DNA from: Celeribacter baekdonensis | Lineage (GTDB): Bacteria > Pseudomonadota > Alphaproteobacteria > Rhodobacterales > Rhodobacteraceae | DNA length: 64,000 nt | Assembly: GCF_003047105.1 (NCBI RefSeq) | Contig: NZ_CP028475.1 | Location: 310,001 to 374,000 of the forward strand | Direction: 5' to 3' | Notes under the pieces: model-generated | Told to the model about the DNA's origin: nothing | What the model saw: only the letters and a program-made list of their open reading frames with translations | The model's database searches: none | Position numbers and translations under genes: made by a program | Shown here: positions 46,437-55,255 of the stretch, one piece after another | Layout of the letters: each line of letters opens with the position of its first letter | Numbering within the stretch: position 1 is the first letter of the stretch

Positions 46437-47039
46437 TTGACTGAATTATTCTTTGCGGTTGTTCTTTTGGCCGGCGTTGCCCTGATACGCCATGCAAAGA
46501 AAGAGGCGCGACGTGCCGTGCGCCGGGCGATGAGGCCGTCTGCGCCGCGTCCTCACTATAAAGTTGCTCCAAAGCCCAGCTCCTTTAAAGAAAAAACTGC
46601 ACGAGAGGCATTGGAAAAGCCGATTTTACGCGGGGGGGCATATGTTATTGATGGCGACACCATTGTGATCCAGAAAACCCAGATTCGCCTCTTTGGTGTT
46701 GATGCGCCTGAAATGAACCATCCCTATGGAAAAAAGGCGAAATGGGCCTTGGTCGCGCTGTGCAAAGGGCAATCTCTTCGCGCAGAAGTGACCGATGTGG
46801 ATGCCCATGGCCGCACAGTTGCGCGGTGTTACTTGCCGGATGGGCGAGACCTCTCGGCGGAAATGGTCAAGCAGGGGCTTGCGATTGATTGGCCTAAATT
46901 TTCGGGTGGACTCTACCGGCCTATGGAAGTCGCTGATGCGCGCAAAAAACTCTGGCTCGCAGATGCGCGCCAAAAAGGGCGGATGCATGTTTGGGAGCAA
47001 TTCGAGGCGAAACAGACCGTGCATAAAGAGAGTGAATAG
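46437..47039 (+). CDS. Membrane-anchored thermonuclease-family protein
   Basis: The 200-residue product has an N-terminal helix (LFFAVVLLAGVALI), a basic linker and a staphylococcal-nuclease-like domain from about residue 65: VIDGDTIVI, IRLFGVDAPEMNHPYG, and a conserved GRTVARCYLPDGRDL. The start is TTG because no in-frame ATG covers the helix; an ATG at 46530 would omit it. Its composition is lower in GC than the neighbours. Confidence 0.8.
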   Translation: MTELFFAVVLLAGVALIRHAKKEARRAVRRAMRPSAPRPHYKVAPKPSSFKEKTAREALEKPILRGGAYVIDGDTIVIQKTQIRLFGVDAPEMNHPYGKKAKWALVALCKGQSLRAEVTDVDAHGRTVARCYLPDGRDLSAEMVKQGLAIDWPKFSGGLYRPMEVADARKKLWLADARQKGRMHVWEQFEAKQTVHKESE

Positions 47040-47183
47040 CTTTCTGTTGTCTGAATGGTGAGGTGGGTGATTTTCGTGCAAAGCATTATAAAGTAATTAT
47101 AAAATCGAGCCCGCGCGCTCAAGTCCACGGGCGTTAACCTTTTTGCGCAACCTTGATCCCATCAATTGGTGGGATTGAGGCAT
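47040..47183 (+). promoter_or_regulatory. Region upstream of the lysis genes with a CtrA-like half-site
   Basis: The 144 bp before the endolysin contain TTAACC at 47144-47149, a CtrA-type half-site, but no paired second half at the usual distance. In Rhodobacter capsulatus phosphorylated CtrA is needed for expression of the corresponding lysis genes. The site is only suggestive. Confidence 0.3.
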
Positions 47184-47795
47184 ATGAAAACAGTACAACA
47201 GATCGCAGACGAGATCATTGCCCGTGAGGGCGGATACGTCAATGACCCCGACGATCCGGGCGGGGCAACCAAATATGGCGTCACCATCGGCACGATGCGC
47301 ACGCTTGGCGTCGATGTGGATGGCGATGGGCGGGTGACGACATCCGACCTGCGCAAGTTGACGCGGGTTCAGGCGCGCGACATTTTTGTCGAACATTACT
47401 TTCACCGCCCCCGCATCGACGAATTGCCGCCAGTTTTGCAAGCCAGCGTGTTTGACATGTATGTCAATTCGGGCGGCAATGCTGTGCGGATTTTGCAGCG
47501 GCTTTTGACCGATATGGGACAGAGGATCGCGGTGGACGGGCTGATTGGGCCGCAGACCATTGAGGCGGCTCATCTCGCGCAATCCTTGGCTCCGCATCAT
47601 TTGGCCGACGCTTACGGCATCGCCCGGCGCAATTACTATTATGCCTTGGCGGACCGCCGCCCGACCTCGCGCAAATACGCCCGTACGCGTAGGGGCGGCA
47701 AAGGCGGCTGGATCACCCGCGCCGAGGAATTCATCTCGCCCCGCTATCACCTGACGGAGGCCGAGCATGCCGCGCGGGTGGCGTCATGGGGATAA
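47184..47795 (+). CDS. Endolysin, N-acetylmuramidase of glycoside hydrolase family 108
   Basis: The 203-residue protein has the GH108 motif AREGGYVNDPDDPGGATKYG with Glu15 as likely catalytic acid, and a C-terminal peptidoglycan-binding part. The R. capsulatus gene transfer agent is released by such an endolysin with a holin, encoded away from the capsid genes. The following gene is that holin. The ATG at 47184 follows TTGAGG. Confidence 0.88.
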   Translation: MKTVQQIADEIIAREGGYVNDPDDPGGATKYGVTIGTMRTLGVDVDGDGRVTTSDLRKLTRVQARDIFVEHYFHRPRIDELPPVLQASVFDMYVNSGGNAVRILQRLLTDMGQRIAVDGLIGPQTIEAAHLAQSLAPHHLADAYGIARRNYYYALADRRPTSRKYARTRRGGKGGWITRAEEFISPRYHLTEAEHAARVASWG

Positions 47796-48382
47796 TCGGC
47801 AGGCTGTTTGAGGTGATCTTTGGCGACGGGCGTAATCTGGTCAAAGACACGGCCGAAGTGTTTTTTGAAAACACAGAGGCAGGCGCGGTGCGCGAGGCCA
47901 ATAACCGCAGCTCCGCGATGCAACAATTCGCCGCCGAGTTTGCGGTCGAACGCAAGGGCGCGTTTGATCGGCTGATGGACGCGCTCAATCGCGTGCCGCG
48001 TCCGTTGATGGCTTTTGGCACCATCGGTCTCTGTGTCTCGGCGATGGTCGATCCGCTGTGGTTTGCCTCAAGGATGCAGGGGATCGCGCTGATCCCAGAG
48101 CCGCTATGGTGGCTTTTAGGCACCATCGTTTCGTTTTACTTTGGCGCTCGATATCAGGTGAAATCGCAAGAATTTCAACGCTCTGTCGCCGCCACCGTGG
48201 CGCAGGCCCCGATCGTGACGGCCAATATTGCGGCGCTCAAGGCGCTTGAGGCGGGGGCGCAGGGCCAGGGTGTTCCACCCGCGTCCTCAGCCCCCTCATG
48301 GGAGGCCAAGCCGATTTATGTGCCGGGGGCAGAGGCGACAAACCCCGCCCTTGAGGCGTGGAAAGGAGGCCGGGATGAGTGA
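47786..48382 (+). CDS. Three-helix holin of the gene-transfer-agent release type
   Basis: The 198-residue protein matches the layout of the 3TM GTA holin family: an amphipathic N-terminus (MGIIGRLFEVIFGDGRNLVK), hydrophobic segments at about residues 70-90 and 105-120 with FYFGARYQVKSQEFQ, and a long C-terminal tail rich in Ala and Pro. It overlaps the endolysin by 10 bp. The pair should lyse a subpopulation to free GTA particles. Confidence 0.85.
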   Translation: MGIIGRLFEVIFGDGRNLVKDTAEVFFENTEAGAVREANNRSSAMQQFAAEFAVERKGAFDRLMDALNRVPRPLMAFGTIGLCVSAMVDPLWFASRMQGIALIPEPLWWLLGTIVSFYFGARYQVKSQEFQRSVAATVAQAPIVTANIAALKALEAGAQGQGVPPASSAPSWEAKPIYVPGAEATNPALEAWKGGRDE

Positions 48383-48551
48383 TGCGCTGATTGCCGCTGT
48401 CTCTGAGCACGGGCCATGGGTGGTGATGGTGTTTTTCCTGCTCTACCGCGATGCACAAAAAGATCAGGCGACCCGTGATGTGCTCAACAAAAACACGCAG
48501 ATTCTGGTGGAAATGACCACGATGATCCGCGAACGGCTGCCGAGGGGATGA
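48375..48551 (+). CDS. Small single-helix protein coupled to the holin
   Basis: The 58-residue product has one hydrophobic segment (WVVMVFFLLY) followed by a charged helix. It overlaps the holin end by eight bases and has the strong site AAAGGAGG. No family is recognised; a spanin- or antiholin-like role is possible only by context. Confidence 0.72.
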   Translation: MSDALIAAVSEHGPWVVMVFFLLYRDAQKDQATRDVLNKNTQILVEMTTMIRERLPRG

Positions 48552-48552
48552 C

Positions 48553-48693
48553 ATGATGACAGATCCCTTCCGCAAAATCTGGACCAAACTGCGCAGGCTT
48601 TGGTGGGGCGAAGCCCTTGCCACGGCCCTTCGCCAAAACCGCGAGGCAGCCGACGCATTGGACGCTGTCGTCAAGGAGATGCTTGAACAATGA
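48553..48693 (+). CDS. 46-residue basic protein in the lysis operon
   Basis: The product begins MMTDPFRKIWTKLRRLWWGE and ends KEMLEQ. GAGGGG lies eight bases before the ATG, and the stop overlaps the next start (ATGA). This tight packing supports a real gene. No homology is recognised; the N-terminal half is amphipathic and tryptophan-rich. Confidence 0.62.
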   Translation: MMTDPFRKIWTKLRRLWWGEALATALRQNREAADALDAVVKEMLEQ

Positions 48694-49112
48694 AACAGGT
48701 GGCAATTCTTTACGCAGCCGTTGTCGTGGCGGCGTTTTTGGCGGTGCAGACCGTCGGATATGAGCAGGCGATGTTGATCGCCTACGGGGCCATTGCCTTG
48801 ATGGCGTTGCTGATCTCGGTGACGTTTCTGTGGCTCTGGCAGGTGCGCGCCACGCCTTTGGCGCTTGGCATGTCCCTGTCTTGGGCGGGGTCTGGTTTGA
48901 CCATCGGGTGGTGGTGGCTGATGCAAATTGCCGGAAACCCCGATTGGGGGGCCGAAGCGGCAGCGTTGTTTTTGTTCCTCTCGCTGCTGATCTCGGGGGC
49001 TGTGCTTCACTTTTCGGTGATCCAGGGCTCGTTTGGCCTGCGCGGCCTCGCCTTTCTTTGGCCGGTATTTGGGGCATTGCTTGTCTCTCTTGGGGTCCTT
49101 TTGTTGCTTTAG
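48690..49112 (+). CDS. Four-helix membrane protein ending the lysis operon
   Basis: The 140-residue protein is hydrophobic along its length with about four membrane helices and no known motif. AAGGAG precedes the ATG, which overlaps the stop of the 46-residue gene. The overlaps suggest one transcript of five genes. Confidence 0.78.
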   Translation: MKQVAILYAAVVVAAFLAVQTVGYEQAMLIAYGAIALMALLISVTFLWLWQVRATPLALGMSLSWAGSGLTIGWWWLMQIAGNPDWGAEAAALFLFLSLLISGAVLHFSVIQGSFGLRGLAFLWPVFGALLVSLGVLLLL

Positions 49113-49271
49113 CGACAAGGGGGGTGGGGAGAGACGGAAAAAGGGGCCGCTTTGGCTCCTTTTTCTTGTGCTTTGGTCGCAGGTCTTGTGGCCTTCACTT
49201 GCGACATGCGCGCGCAGCCCATTGGCGCGTCGCATACAACCGGGTAGAACAGTCTCAAAAGGGAGACGCAC

Positions 49272-51245
49272 ATGCTCGTAGAACTAGGACATTTTGCCCT
49301 CGTTATGGCCTTTGTCGTGGCCATCGCTCAAACTGTTTTGCCGCTTTGGGGCGCGCAAACGGGCAAACGAGCCTTGATGGCCGTGGGTGAACCGGCGGCT
49401 TTGGTGCAGCTTGTGCTGATTGCCTTCTCCTTTGGCGCGCTGACCTACGCATTCGTCACCTCGGATTTTTCTCTGCAAGTGGTGGTGGCCAACTCGCACA
49501 CGCTCAAACCGATGCTCTACAAAGTCTCCGGCGTTTGGGGCAATCACGAAGGCTCGATGTTGCTTTGGGTGCTGATCTTGGCACTGTTCGGCGCGGCGGC
49601 GGCGCTGTTTGGCACCAACCTGCCGGACACATTGCGGGCGCGGGTTTTGGGCGTCCAAGGCTCGATTGGTTTGGCGTTTCTGGCCTTTATCCTGTTCACG
49701 TCCAATCCGTTCACCCGCTTAGAGTTTCCGCCGATGAATGGCGAAGACCTCAACCCGTTGTTGCAAGACCCGGGTCTCGCCTTTCACCCGCCGTTCCTCT
49801 ACCTCGGCTATGTTGGCCTCTCGATGACCTTTTCCTTCGCCGTTGCCGCCTTGCTCGAAGGCCGTGTGGACGCCGCTTGGGGCCGCTGGGTGCGGCCTTG
49901 GACTTTGGCCGCGTGGATTTTCTTGACCATCGGCATCGGCCTTGGGTCGTGGTGGGCCTATTACGAACTCGGCTGGGGTGGTTTCTGGTTCTGGGACCCG
50001 GTCGAAAACGCGTCCTTCATGCCGTGGCTGTTTGCCGCCGCATTGCTCCATTCGGCCATCGTGGTGGAAAAACGTGAGGCGCTCAAAAGCTGGACCATTT
50101 TGCTGGCCATTTTGGCCTTTGGGTTCTCGCTCATCGGCACTTTCCTTGTGCGCTCAGGCGTCATCACCTCGGTCCATGCCTTTGCCAATGACCCCGAACG
50201 CGGCATTTTCATCCTAATGATTTTGGCCTTTTTCATGGGCGGCGCTTTGGTCCTATTTTCTTTGCGCGCCAATGTGATGAGCGCCAAGGGCGTGTTCTCC
50301 ATGGTCTCGCGCGAAAGTGCTTTGGTGGTGAATAACATCCTGCTTGCCGTTGCGGCTTTGGTTGTCTTTACCGGCACAATCTGGCCTTTGGTGGCCGAAG
50401 CCTTCTGGGCGCGCAAACTCTCGGTCGGCGCGCCGTTTTTCAACGCCGCCTTCACACCGTTTTTCACCATGCTGGCCGTGGTCTTGCCCATCGGTGCGAT
50501 CCTGCCGTGGAAACGCGCGCGGCTTGGGGCGGCGGTGCAAAAGCTCATCCCGGCGCTGATCTTGGCGCTCGCGGTCATGGGCCTGATCTGGTCGATGCAA
50601 ACACAACGCACCTTGCTTGCGCCCATCGGTCTTGGCCTTGGCACTTGGGTCGTTGCGGGCGCCATCCAAGATATCGTTTTGAAGCTGGGCAAAAACCGCG
50701 ACCTGTCGCGGCTGTTCCGTCTGCCGCGTGCTGATTGGGGGCGTCTGTTTGCCCATGGCGGCCTTGGCATCACCATTGCCGGCATCGCTGGGTTGACCGC
50801 CTGGACCGTCGAAGACATCCGCGTCGTGCAAGTTGGTGAAACCTTTGATGTTGCGGGCTTTACCATCACGCTTGATGCGGTTGAGCGCGGGCAGGGGCCG
50901 AATTACATCACCACCATGGCCACCATGTCAGTGTTTGAAGGCACCCAAAAAGTCGCCACGCTGCACCCCGAAAAACGCTCCTATCCGGTGGCGCAAATGC
51001 CGACCACCGAGGCGGGCATCGACAACGGCTTTTTGCGGGACGTTTATCTGGTGATTGGCGATGTGCAAACCAACGGCGGCTGGGCCGTGCGCACCTATAT
51101 CAAACCGCTGGCCAACTGGATTTGGGGCGGCACTTTGATCATGGCCTTTGGCGGGGGTCTTTCCCTCACGGATCGTCGCTACCGGGTGGCTGCGGGCGCG
51201 CGCAAATCGGCCGCCTCGGCCCCAAAAGGGGTGCCTGCCGAATGA
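49272..51245 (+). CDS. ccmF: Haem lyase subunit CcmF
   Basis: The 657-residue membrane protein has the haem-handling WWD region (WGGFWFWDPVENASFMPW, residues about 235-252) and about 13 or more helices. With CcmH it attaches haem to apocytochromes. AAAAGGGAG precedes the ATG. It overlaps ccmH by ATGA. Confidence 0.95.
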   Translation: MLVELGHFALVMAFVVAIAQTVLPLWGAQTGKRALMAVGEPAALVQLVLIAFSFGALTYAFVTSDFSLQVVVANSHTLKPMLYKVSGVWGNHEGSMLLWVLILALFGAAAALFGTNLPDTLRARVLGVQGSIGLAFLAFILFTSNPFTRLEFPPMNGEDLNPLLQDPGLAFHPPFLYLGYVGLSMTFSFAVAALLEGRVDAAWGRWVRPWTLAAWIFLTIGIGLGSWWAYYELGWGGFWFWDPVENASFMPWLFAAALLHSAIVVEKREALKSWTILLAILAFGFSLIGTFLVRSGVITSVHAFANDPERGIFILMILAFFMGGALVLFSLRANVMSAKGVFSMVSRESALVVNNILLAVAALVVFTGTIWPLVAEAFWARKLSVGAPFFNAAFTPFFTMLAVVLPIGAILPWKRARLGAAVQKLIPALILALAVMGLIWSMQTQRTLLAPIGLGLGTWVVAGAIQDIVLKLGKNRDLSRLFRLPRADWGRLFAHGGLGITIAGIAGLTAWTVEDIRVVQVGETFDVAGFTITLDAVERGQGPNYITTMATMSVFEGTQKVATLHPEKRSYPVAQMPTTEAGIDNGFLRDVYLVIGDVQTNGGWAVRTYIKPLANWIWGGTLIMAFGGGLSLTDRRYRVAAGARKSAASAPKGVPAE

Positions 51246-51691
51246 AACGCCTGATCTTTGCCCTCACGCTGCTTCTCGCCACGCCGCTCTACGCGGTCCA
51301 GCCTGACGAGGTTCTGCCCGATCCGGTGATGGAATCGCGCGCGCGGGAGATTTCTCAAGGGCTGCGCTGCCTTGTCTGTCGCAATGAAAACATTGATGAG
51401 AGTAACGCGACCTTGGCCAAAGACCTGAGGCTTTTGGTCCGCGAACGCCTTGTGGCGGGGGACACGAATGACCAAACCGTGGCCTATATCGTCGATCGTT
51501 ACGGCGAATATGTGCTGTTGAAGCCGACGCTGACCGGGGCCAACAAATTGCTCTGGATTGCAGGACCTGCCATGTTGATCATCGCGCTTGGCATTGGGTT
51601 TGGCTTTCTGCGGCGTCGGCAATCGGAACCCGAACAATCCGAGCTGACCGAGGACGAAGAAAAGCGGCTACAGGCGCTTTTAAACGACTAA
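51242..51691 (+). CDS. ccmH: Cytochrome c biogenesis protein CcmH
   Basis: The 149-residue protein has a signal peptide, the redox motif RCLVCRNENI (LRCxxC), and a C-terminal membrane helix near residues 100-122. It reduces the CxxCH thiols of apocytochromes. The ATG overlaps the ccmF stop. Confidence 0.94.
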   Translation: MKRLIFALTLLLATPLYAVQPDEVLPDPVMESRAREISQGLRCLVCRNENIDESNATLAKDLRLLVRERLVAGDTNDQTVAYIVDRYGEYVLLKPTLTGANKLLWIAGPAMLIIALGIGFGFLRRRQSEPEQSELTEDEEKRLQALLND

Positions 51692-51723
51692 AGCCGCGAT
51701 CTGTACCGTGATCCAAATACTGC

Positions 51724-51757
51724 AACCCCGCCGCTTGCCACAGCACGGCGGGGTTTT
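51724..51757 (+). terminator. Intrinsic terminator after ccmH
   Basis: AACCCCGCCG (51724-51733) pairs perfectly with CGGCGGGGTT (51746-51755) and TT follows. Confidence 0.75.
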
Positions 51758-51922
51758 GTATACCCGTATCACGGTCCGCAGTTCACCGAGTCGCTGTCGT
51801 TTCCACATGGAAATACGCTGAACCTGTTTAAGCCTTTGACCACCTCCGGTTTCCCGCGCGTCTTCAGCGTGGCAAGGACAGCTCCCGCACGATGTAACAG
51901 ACGCGATCAACGGAGAGAACCG

Positions 51923-52483
51923 ATGACTCGTGACGTGATTTCACTCACCCTTCCCGACGTGTCCGCCTTTGCGCGCGCCCTTAAATCCGAGCTGGGCGCC
52001 GCCGCCCCGCCGCATCAATCGGTGTTAAATACGATTGCCCGCGCTGGTGGTTATCGCAATTTTCAACATCTCAAAGCCACGCAAGCCGGTGCGGCTCTTA
52101 TTCAGGCCGCCGAAGGCCGCGCCGTCTCCCGAGCGTTGTCGCGCTTTGATGAGACCGGGCGGTTGACCGCGTGGCCGACCAAACGCAAAGTCCGTCAACA
52201 TGGGCTTTGGGCGCTTTGGGCGCAGCTTCCCCCGCGCCACGTGTTCTCCGAACGCGAGATTTCCGATCTGTTTGACACGATGACGACCTTTCGCGATGCC
52301 GCCCAAATTCGCCGCTCTTTGATAGAAGACGGTCTTTTGGAACGCAATCGCGATGGCTCGCGCTACATCCGCCTTGAAGTGCGCCCCGATGAAACCGCTT
52401 TGGCGCTCATCCGCGCCGTGATGCGCAGGCGTCAGGCCACCGCCGAGGGGCCGGATCGAAGGTCTGCACCGCTTGATCTTTAA
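51923..52483 (+). CDS. DUF2087-domain protein
   Basis: The 186-residue protein ends with a DUF2087-like winged-helix segment (FSEREISDLFDTMTTFRDAAQIRRSL to SRYIRLEV; about residues 112-154). The N-terminal part (SVLNTIARAGGYRNFQHLKA) resembles small DNA- or RNA-associated helices. It is likely a regulator. GGAGAG precedes the ATG at 51923. Confidence 0.75.
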   Translation: MTRDVISLTLPDVSAFARALKSELGAAAPPHQSVLNTIARAGGYRNFQHLKATQAGAALIQAAEGRAVSRALSRFDETGRLTAWPTKRKVRQHGLWALWAQLPPRHVFSEREISDLFDTMTTFRDAAQIRRSLIEDGLLERNRDGSRYIRLEVRPDETALALIRAVMRRRQATAEGPDRRSAPLDL

Positions 52484-52585
52484 CAGGGCGCCAGTCACGA
52501 AACTCGCGCGATGACGGAGCGTCTCTCTTTCTTTTGCCCCCACGATGCCTATCTTGGTGACAACCAATCAGGGAGAGAGACGTTC

Positions 52586-53362
52586 ATGCAGTACGACACA
52601 ATTCGCTTTGAGCAGGCGGGCGACATGGCCGTCGTCACCCTCAATCGCCCCGAGGTGATGAATGCGCTCAACACTCAGATGCGCGCGGAAATCACCCATG
52701 CGGTGCGCGATGCTGCCAAATCGGCGCGGGTGATTGTGTTGACCGGGGTCGGGCGCGCCTTTTGTTCCGGCCAGGATTTGGGCGATGGGGTCAATGCCGC
52801 CACCGCCGATCTGGAACGCACCCTGCGCGACGAATACGAGCCGATGCTTCATGCCATTCACGACAGCCCGGTGCCCACCATCGCCGCCGTCAATGGGGCA
52901 GCGGCGGGGGCAGGGGCGTCTTTGGCGCTGGCCTGTGATGTGGTGATCGCCAGCCAATCCGCCGTGTTTGTTCAGGCGTTTTCGCGCATCGGTCTGATCC
53001 CGGATGCGGGGGGCACCTATGCCTTGCCGCGTCTTGTCGGGCTGTCCCGCGCCATGGGGGCGTCGCTTTTTGCCGATGAAATTTCGGCGGCTCAGGCGGT
53101 GCAATGGGGGATGATCTACGAGGCGGTGCCCGATGCGGATTTTGAGGCTCATTGGCGGGCGCGGGCCGGGTATCTGGCCAAGGGCCCAACCGTGGCTTAC
53201 CGCCACCTCAAAGAGGCTCTACACGCCTCTTATGACAACACTCTGGCCGAGCAATTGACCCTTGAGGCCAAGTTGCAAAACCAGTGCGGTCAGACCCGCG
53301 ATTTCAAAGAGGGTGTCATCGCCTTTTTGGAAAAACGCAAACCTCAATACGAGGGGCGCTAA
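52586..53362 (+). CDS. paaG: Enoyl-CoA hydratase/isomerase, PaaG-like
   Basis: The 258-residue crotonase-fold protein has the oxyanion segments GVGRAFCSGQDL and NGAAAGAGASLALACD and the Asp-containing GLIPDAGGTY typical of PaaG, which isomerises the ring-epoxide of phenylacetyl-CoA to an oxepin. No other paa genes are adjacent, so a general enoyl-CoA role is also possible. The ATG at 52586 follows GGGAGAG. Confidence 0.78.
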   Translation: MQYDTIRFEQAGDMAVVTLNRPEVMNALNTQMRAEITHAVRDAAKSARVIVLTGVGRAFCSGQDLGDGVNAATADLERTLRDEYEPMLHAIHDSPVPTIAAVNGAAAGAGASLALACDVVIASQSAVFVQAFSRIGLIPDAGGTYALPRLVGLSRAMGASLFADEISAAQAVQWGMIYEAVPDADFEAHWRARAGYLAKGPTVAYRHLKEALHASYDNTLAEQLTLEAKLQNQCGQTRDFKEGVIAFLEKRKPQYEGR

Positions 53363-53365
53363 GCC

Positions 53366-53581
53366 TCAATCGTCTTGCACCGCCGCGATCACCGTGGCCA
53401 TCACCGTGGCCATCACCGTGGCCATCAACAGGGACAAGGCCTCGCGGTCTTTTTGCGTCAGCCTGCGTGTGGCCGTGTCATTGACCTGATCTGACCTGCG
53501 CGCGCGTCGCTCTGATGGGCGCGGAGGCTTGCGGTTGTCGCGGCGGGGCGTGGCGGATTGATGCGTTCGCGATGAAAACAA
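53366..53581 (-). CDS. Doubtful 71-residue frame with an MATV repeat
   Basis: A leftward frame ends AAVQDD immediately after the paaG-like gene and contains three in-frame copies of MATV coded by a 12-bp repeat. The N-terminal half is arginine-rich and lacks a ribosome site. It may be non-coding; I give it because the repeat keeps the frame. Confidence 0.25.
   Translation of the reverse strand: MFSSRTHQSATPRRDNRKPPRPSERRARRSDQVNDTATRRLTQKDREALSLLMATVMATVMATVIAAVQDD
53388..53423. repeat. Three 12-bp tandem repeats (ATCACCGTGGCC)
   Basis: Three identical copies occupy 53388-53399, 53400-53411 and 53412-53423, with a partial fourth. They lie 26 bp after the paaG-like stop. Confidence 0.9.
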
Positions 53582-53607
53582 AAAACCCGCCCAAAAGGGC
53601 GGGTTTT
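53582..53607. terminator. Bidirectional terminator between the paaG-like gene and gltA
   Basis: AAAACCCGCCC (53582-53592), loop AAAA and GGGCGGGTTTT (53597-53607) form a perfect 11-bp stem with T-runs on both strands, 24 bp from the gltA stop. Confidence 0.88.
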
Positions 53608-53630
53608 ACATGTTGCGTGATGACGCGTGC

Positions 53631-54929
53631 TTAGCCGCGGTCTTCGACGTTCACATAGGGGCGCTCGGTTGCGCCGGTGTAAAGCTGACGCGGACGACCG
53701 ATTTTCATTGCCGGATCTTCGATCATCTCTTTCCACTGCGAAATCCAACCGACGGTGCGCGACAGCGCGAAGATCGGGGTGAACATCGCGGTCGGGAAGC
53801 CCATGGCCTCCAAGATGATGCCGGAGTAGAAATCGACATTCGGGAACAGTTTTTTGTCATGGAAATACGGATCGGCAAGTGCTTGTTTCTCAAGCTCTTT
53901 TGCCACCTGAAGTGTCGGGTTGTTTTCAACACCCAAGAGTTCCAAAACCTCGTCGGCGGACTGTTTCATCACGGTCGCGCGCGGATCGAAGTTTTTGTAA
54001 ACGCGGTGACCAAAGCCCATCAGGCGGAACGGATCATTCTTGTCCTTGGCGCGGGCGATGTATTCCGGGATACGGTCCACGGAGCCAATTTCGCGCAGCA
54101 TTTCAAGACAGGCTTGGTTCGCACCACCATGCGCCGGCCCCCAAAGACAGGCGATGCCCGCGGCGATACAGGCGAACGGGTTGGCACCCGAAGAGGAGGC
54201 CAAGCGCACGGTCGAGGTCGAGGCGTTTTGTTCGTGGTCGGCGTGCAGCGTAAAGATCCGGTCCATGGCGCGGGCCAGAATCGGGTTCACCACATATTCT
54301 TCGGCAGGCACCGAGAAACACATGTTCAAGAAGTTGGAGGCGTAATCCAAATCGTTACGCGGGTAGACCATCGGCTGACCGATTGTGTATTTATAGGCCA
54401 TCGCCGCAATGGTCGGCATTTTCGCCAACAAACGGATGGTCGCCACTTCGCGCTGATGCGCATCGGCAATGTCGATCGAGTCGTGGTAGAACGCCGACAT
54501 GGCGCCAACAACACCGACCATAATGGCCATCGGATGCGCGTCACGACGGAAGCCGGTAAAGAATTTGTGCATCTGCTCATGCACCATGGTGTGGCGGGTC
54601 ACCAGCGCTTCGAAGTCTTCCATCTCTTTCGCGGTCGGCAGGGCCCCGTAAAGCAACAGGTAGCACACTTCGAGGAAATGCGATTTTTCGGCCAGCTCAC
54701 CGATGGTGTAACCGCGGTGCAAAAGAACGCCTTCGTCGCCGTCAATAAAGGTGATGGCGCTGTCGCAGGCGGCGGTGGAGGTAAAGCCCGGATCGTACGT
54801 GAAAACACCGGCCTGGCCGTAGAGTTTTCGGATGTCGATCACGTCAGGCCCCACGGTGGGCGAATAAATCGGAAGATCGAAAGTCTTGCCGTCAAGCGTC
54901 AGGGTCGCGGTCTTTTGAGTGTCTGCCAT
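53631..54929 (-). CDS. gltA: Citrate synthase
   Basis: The 432-residue type-II citrate synthase condenses oxaloacetate and acetyl-CoA. It has [31 protein letters not shown] and [13 protein letters not shown] with the catalytic His and Asp. The ATG at 54929 follows AAGGAA. It has a long, hairpin-rich upstream region. Confidence 0.96.
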   Translation of the reverse strand: MADTQKTATLTLDGKTFDLPIYSPTVGPDVIDIRKLYGQAGVFTYDPGFTSTAACDSAITFIDGDEGVLLHRGYTIGELAEKSHFLEVCYLLLYGALPTAKEMEDFEALVTRHTMVHEQMHKFFTGFRRDAHPMAIMVGVVGAMSAFYHDSIDIADAHQREVATIRLLAKMPTIAAMAYKYTIGQPMVYPRNDLDYASNFLNMCFSVPAEEYVVNPILARAMDRIFTLHADHEQNASTSTVRLASSSGANPFACIAAGIACLWGPAHGGANQACLEMLREIGSVDRIPEYIARAKDKNDPFRLMGFGHRVYKNFDPRATVMKQSADEVLELLGVENNPTLQVAKELEKQALADPYFHDKKLFPNVDFYSGIILEAMGFPTAMFTPIFALSRTVGWISQWKEMIEDPAMKIGRPRQLYTGATERPYVNVEDRG

Positions 54930-55255
54930 GGTCGTTCCTTCGGTTGGCAACGGTGCCCTTATGGTCTGGGGTGCAGACGACAATAGGGCCGTTGGTGATC
55001 AGGCGAGCGCCCGAGACATCTCTCGGGCACCGTCTTCGCGCGGGAACCTCATATCAGGTCCCAATTCCGATCCCGCGGGGGAGGTGTTCGTCACATCCGT
55101 TCAACACAGACGCACTGCCTCGCCCTGGGGCAGCCAAAGCCCGGTCGGCTTTGGCGTGAAATCTCTTGTGACCGTCACAAATACTTTCGGTCACCACATG
55201 CCAAAAGCGCACTCAGATCAGGCAGTCTTTCGGCCAAACCAACCATGCCCATCTC
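54930..55255. other. Hairpin-rich gap between gltX and gltA
   Basis: No gene is seen in 326 bp. Three perfect inverted repeats are present: GCCCGAGA-CATC-TCTCGGGC (55009-55028), GCCAAAGCC-N5-GGCTTTGGC (55133-55155) and GTGACCG-N13-CGGTCAC (55168-55194). One may end gltX transcription and the others lie in the gltA leader. Confidence 0.5.

Noticed and set aside
46430..46444. ATG at 46430 as start of the nuclease gene
   Set aside because: It is in another frame and stops after four codons; TTG at 46437 is in frame.
53388..53423. CRISPR array
   Set aside because: Units are 12 bp, contiguous and without spacers; no cas genes are present.
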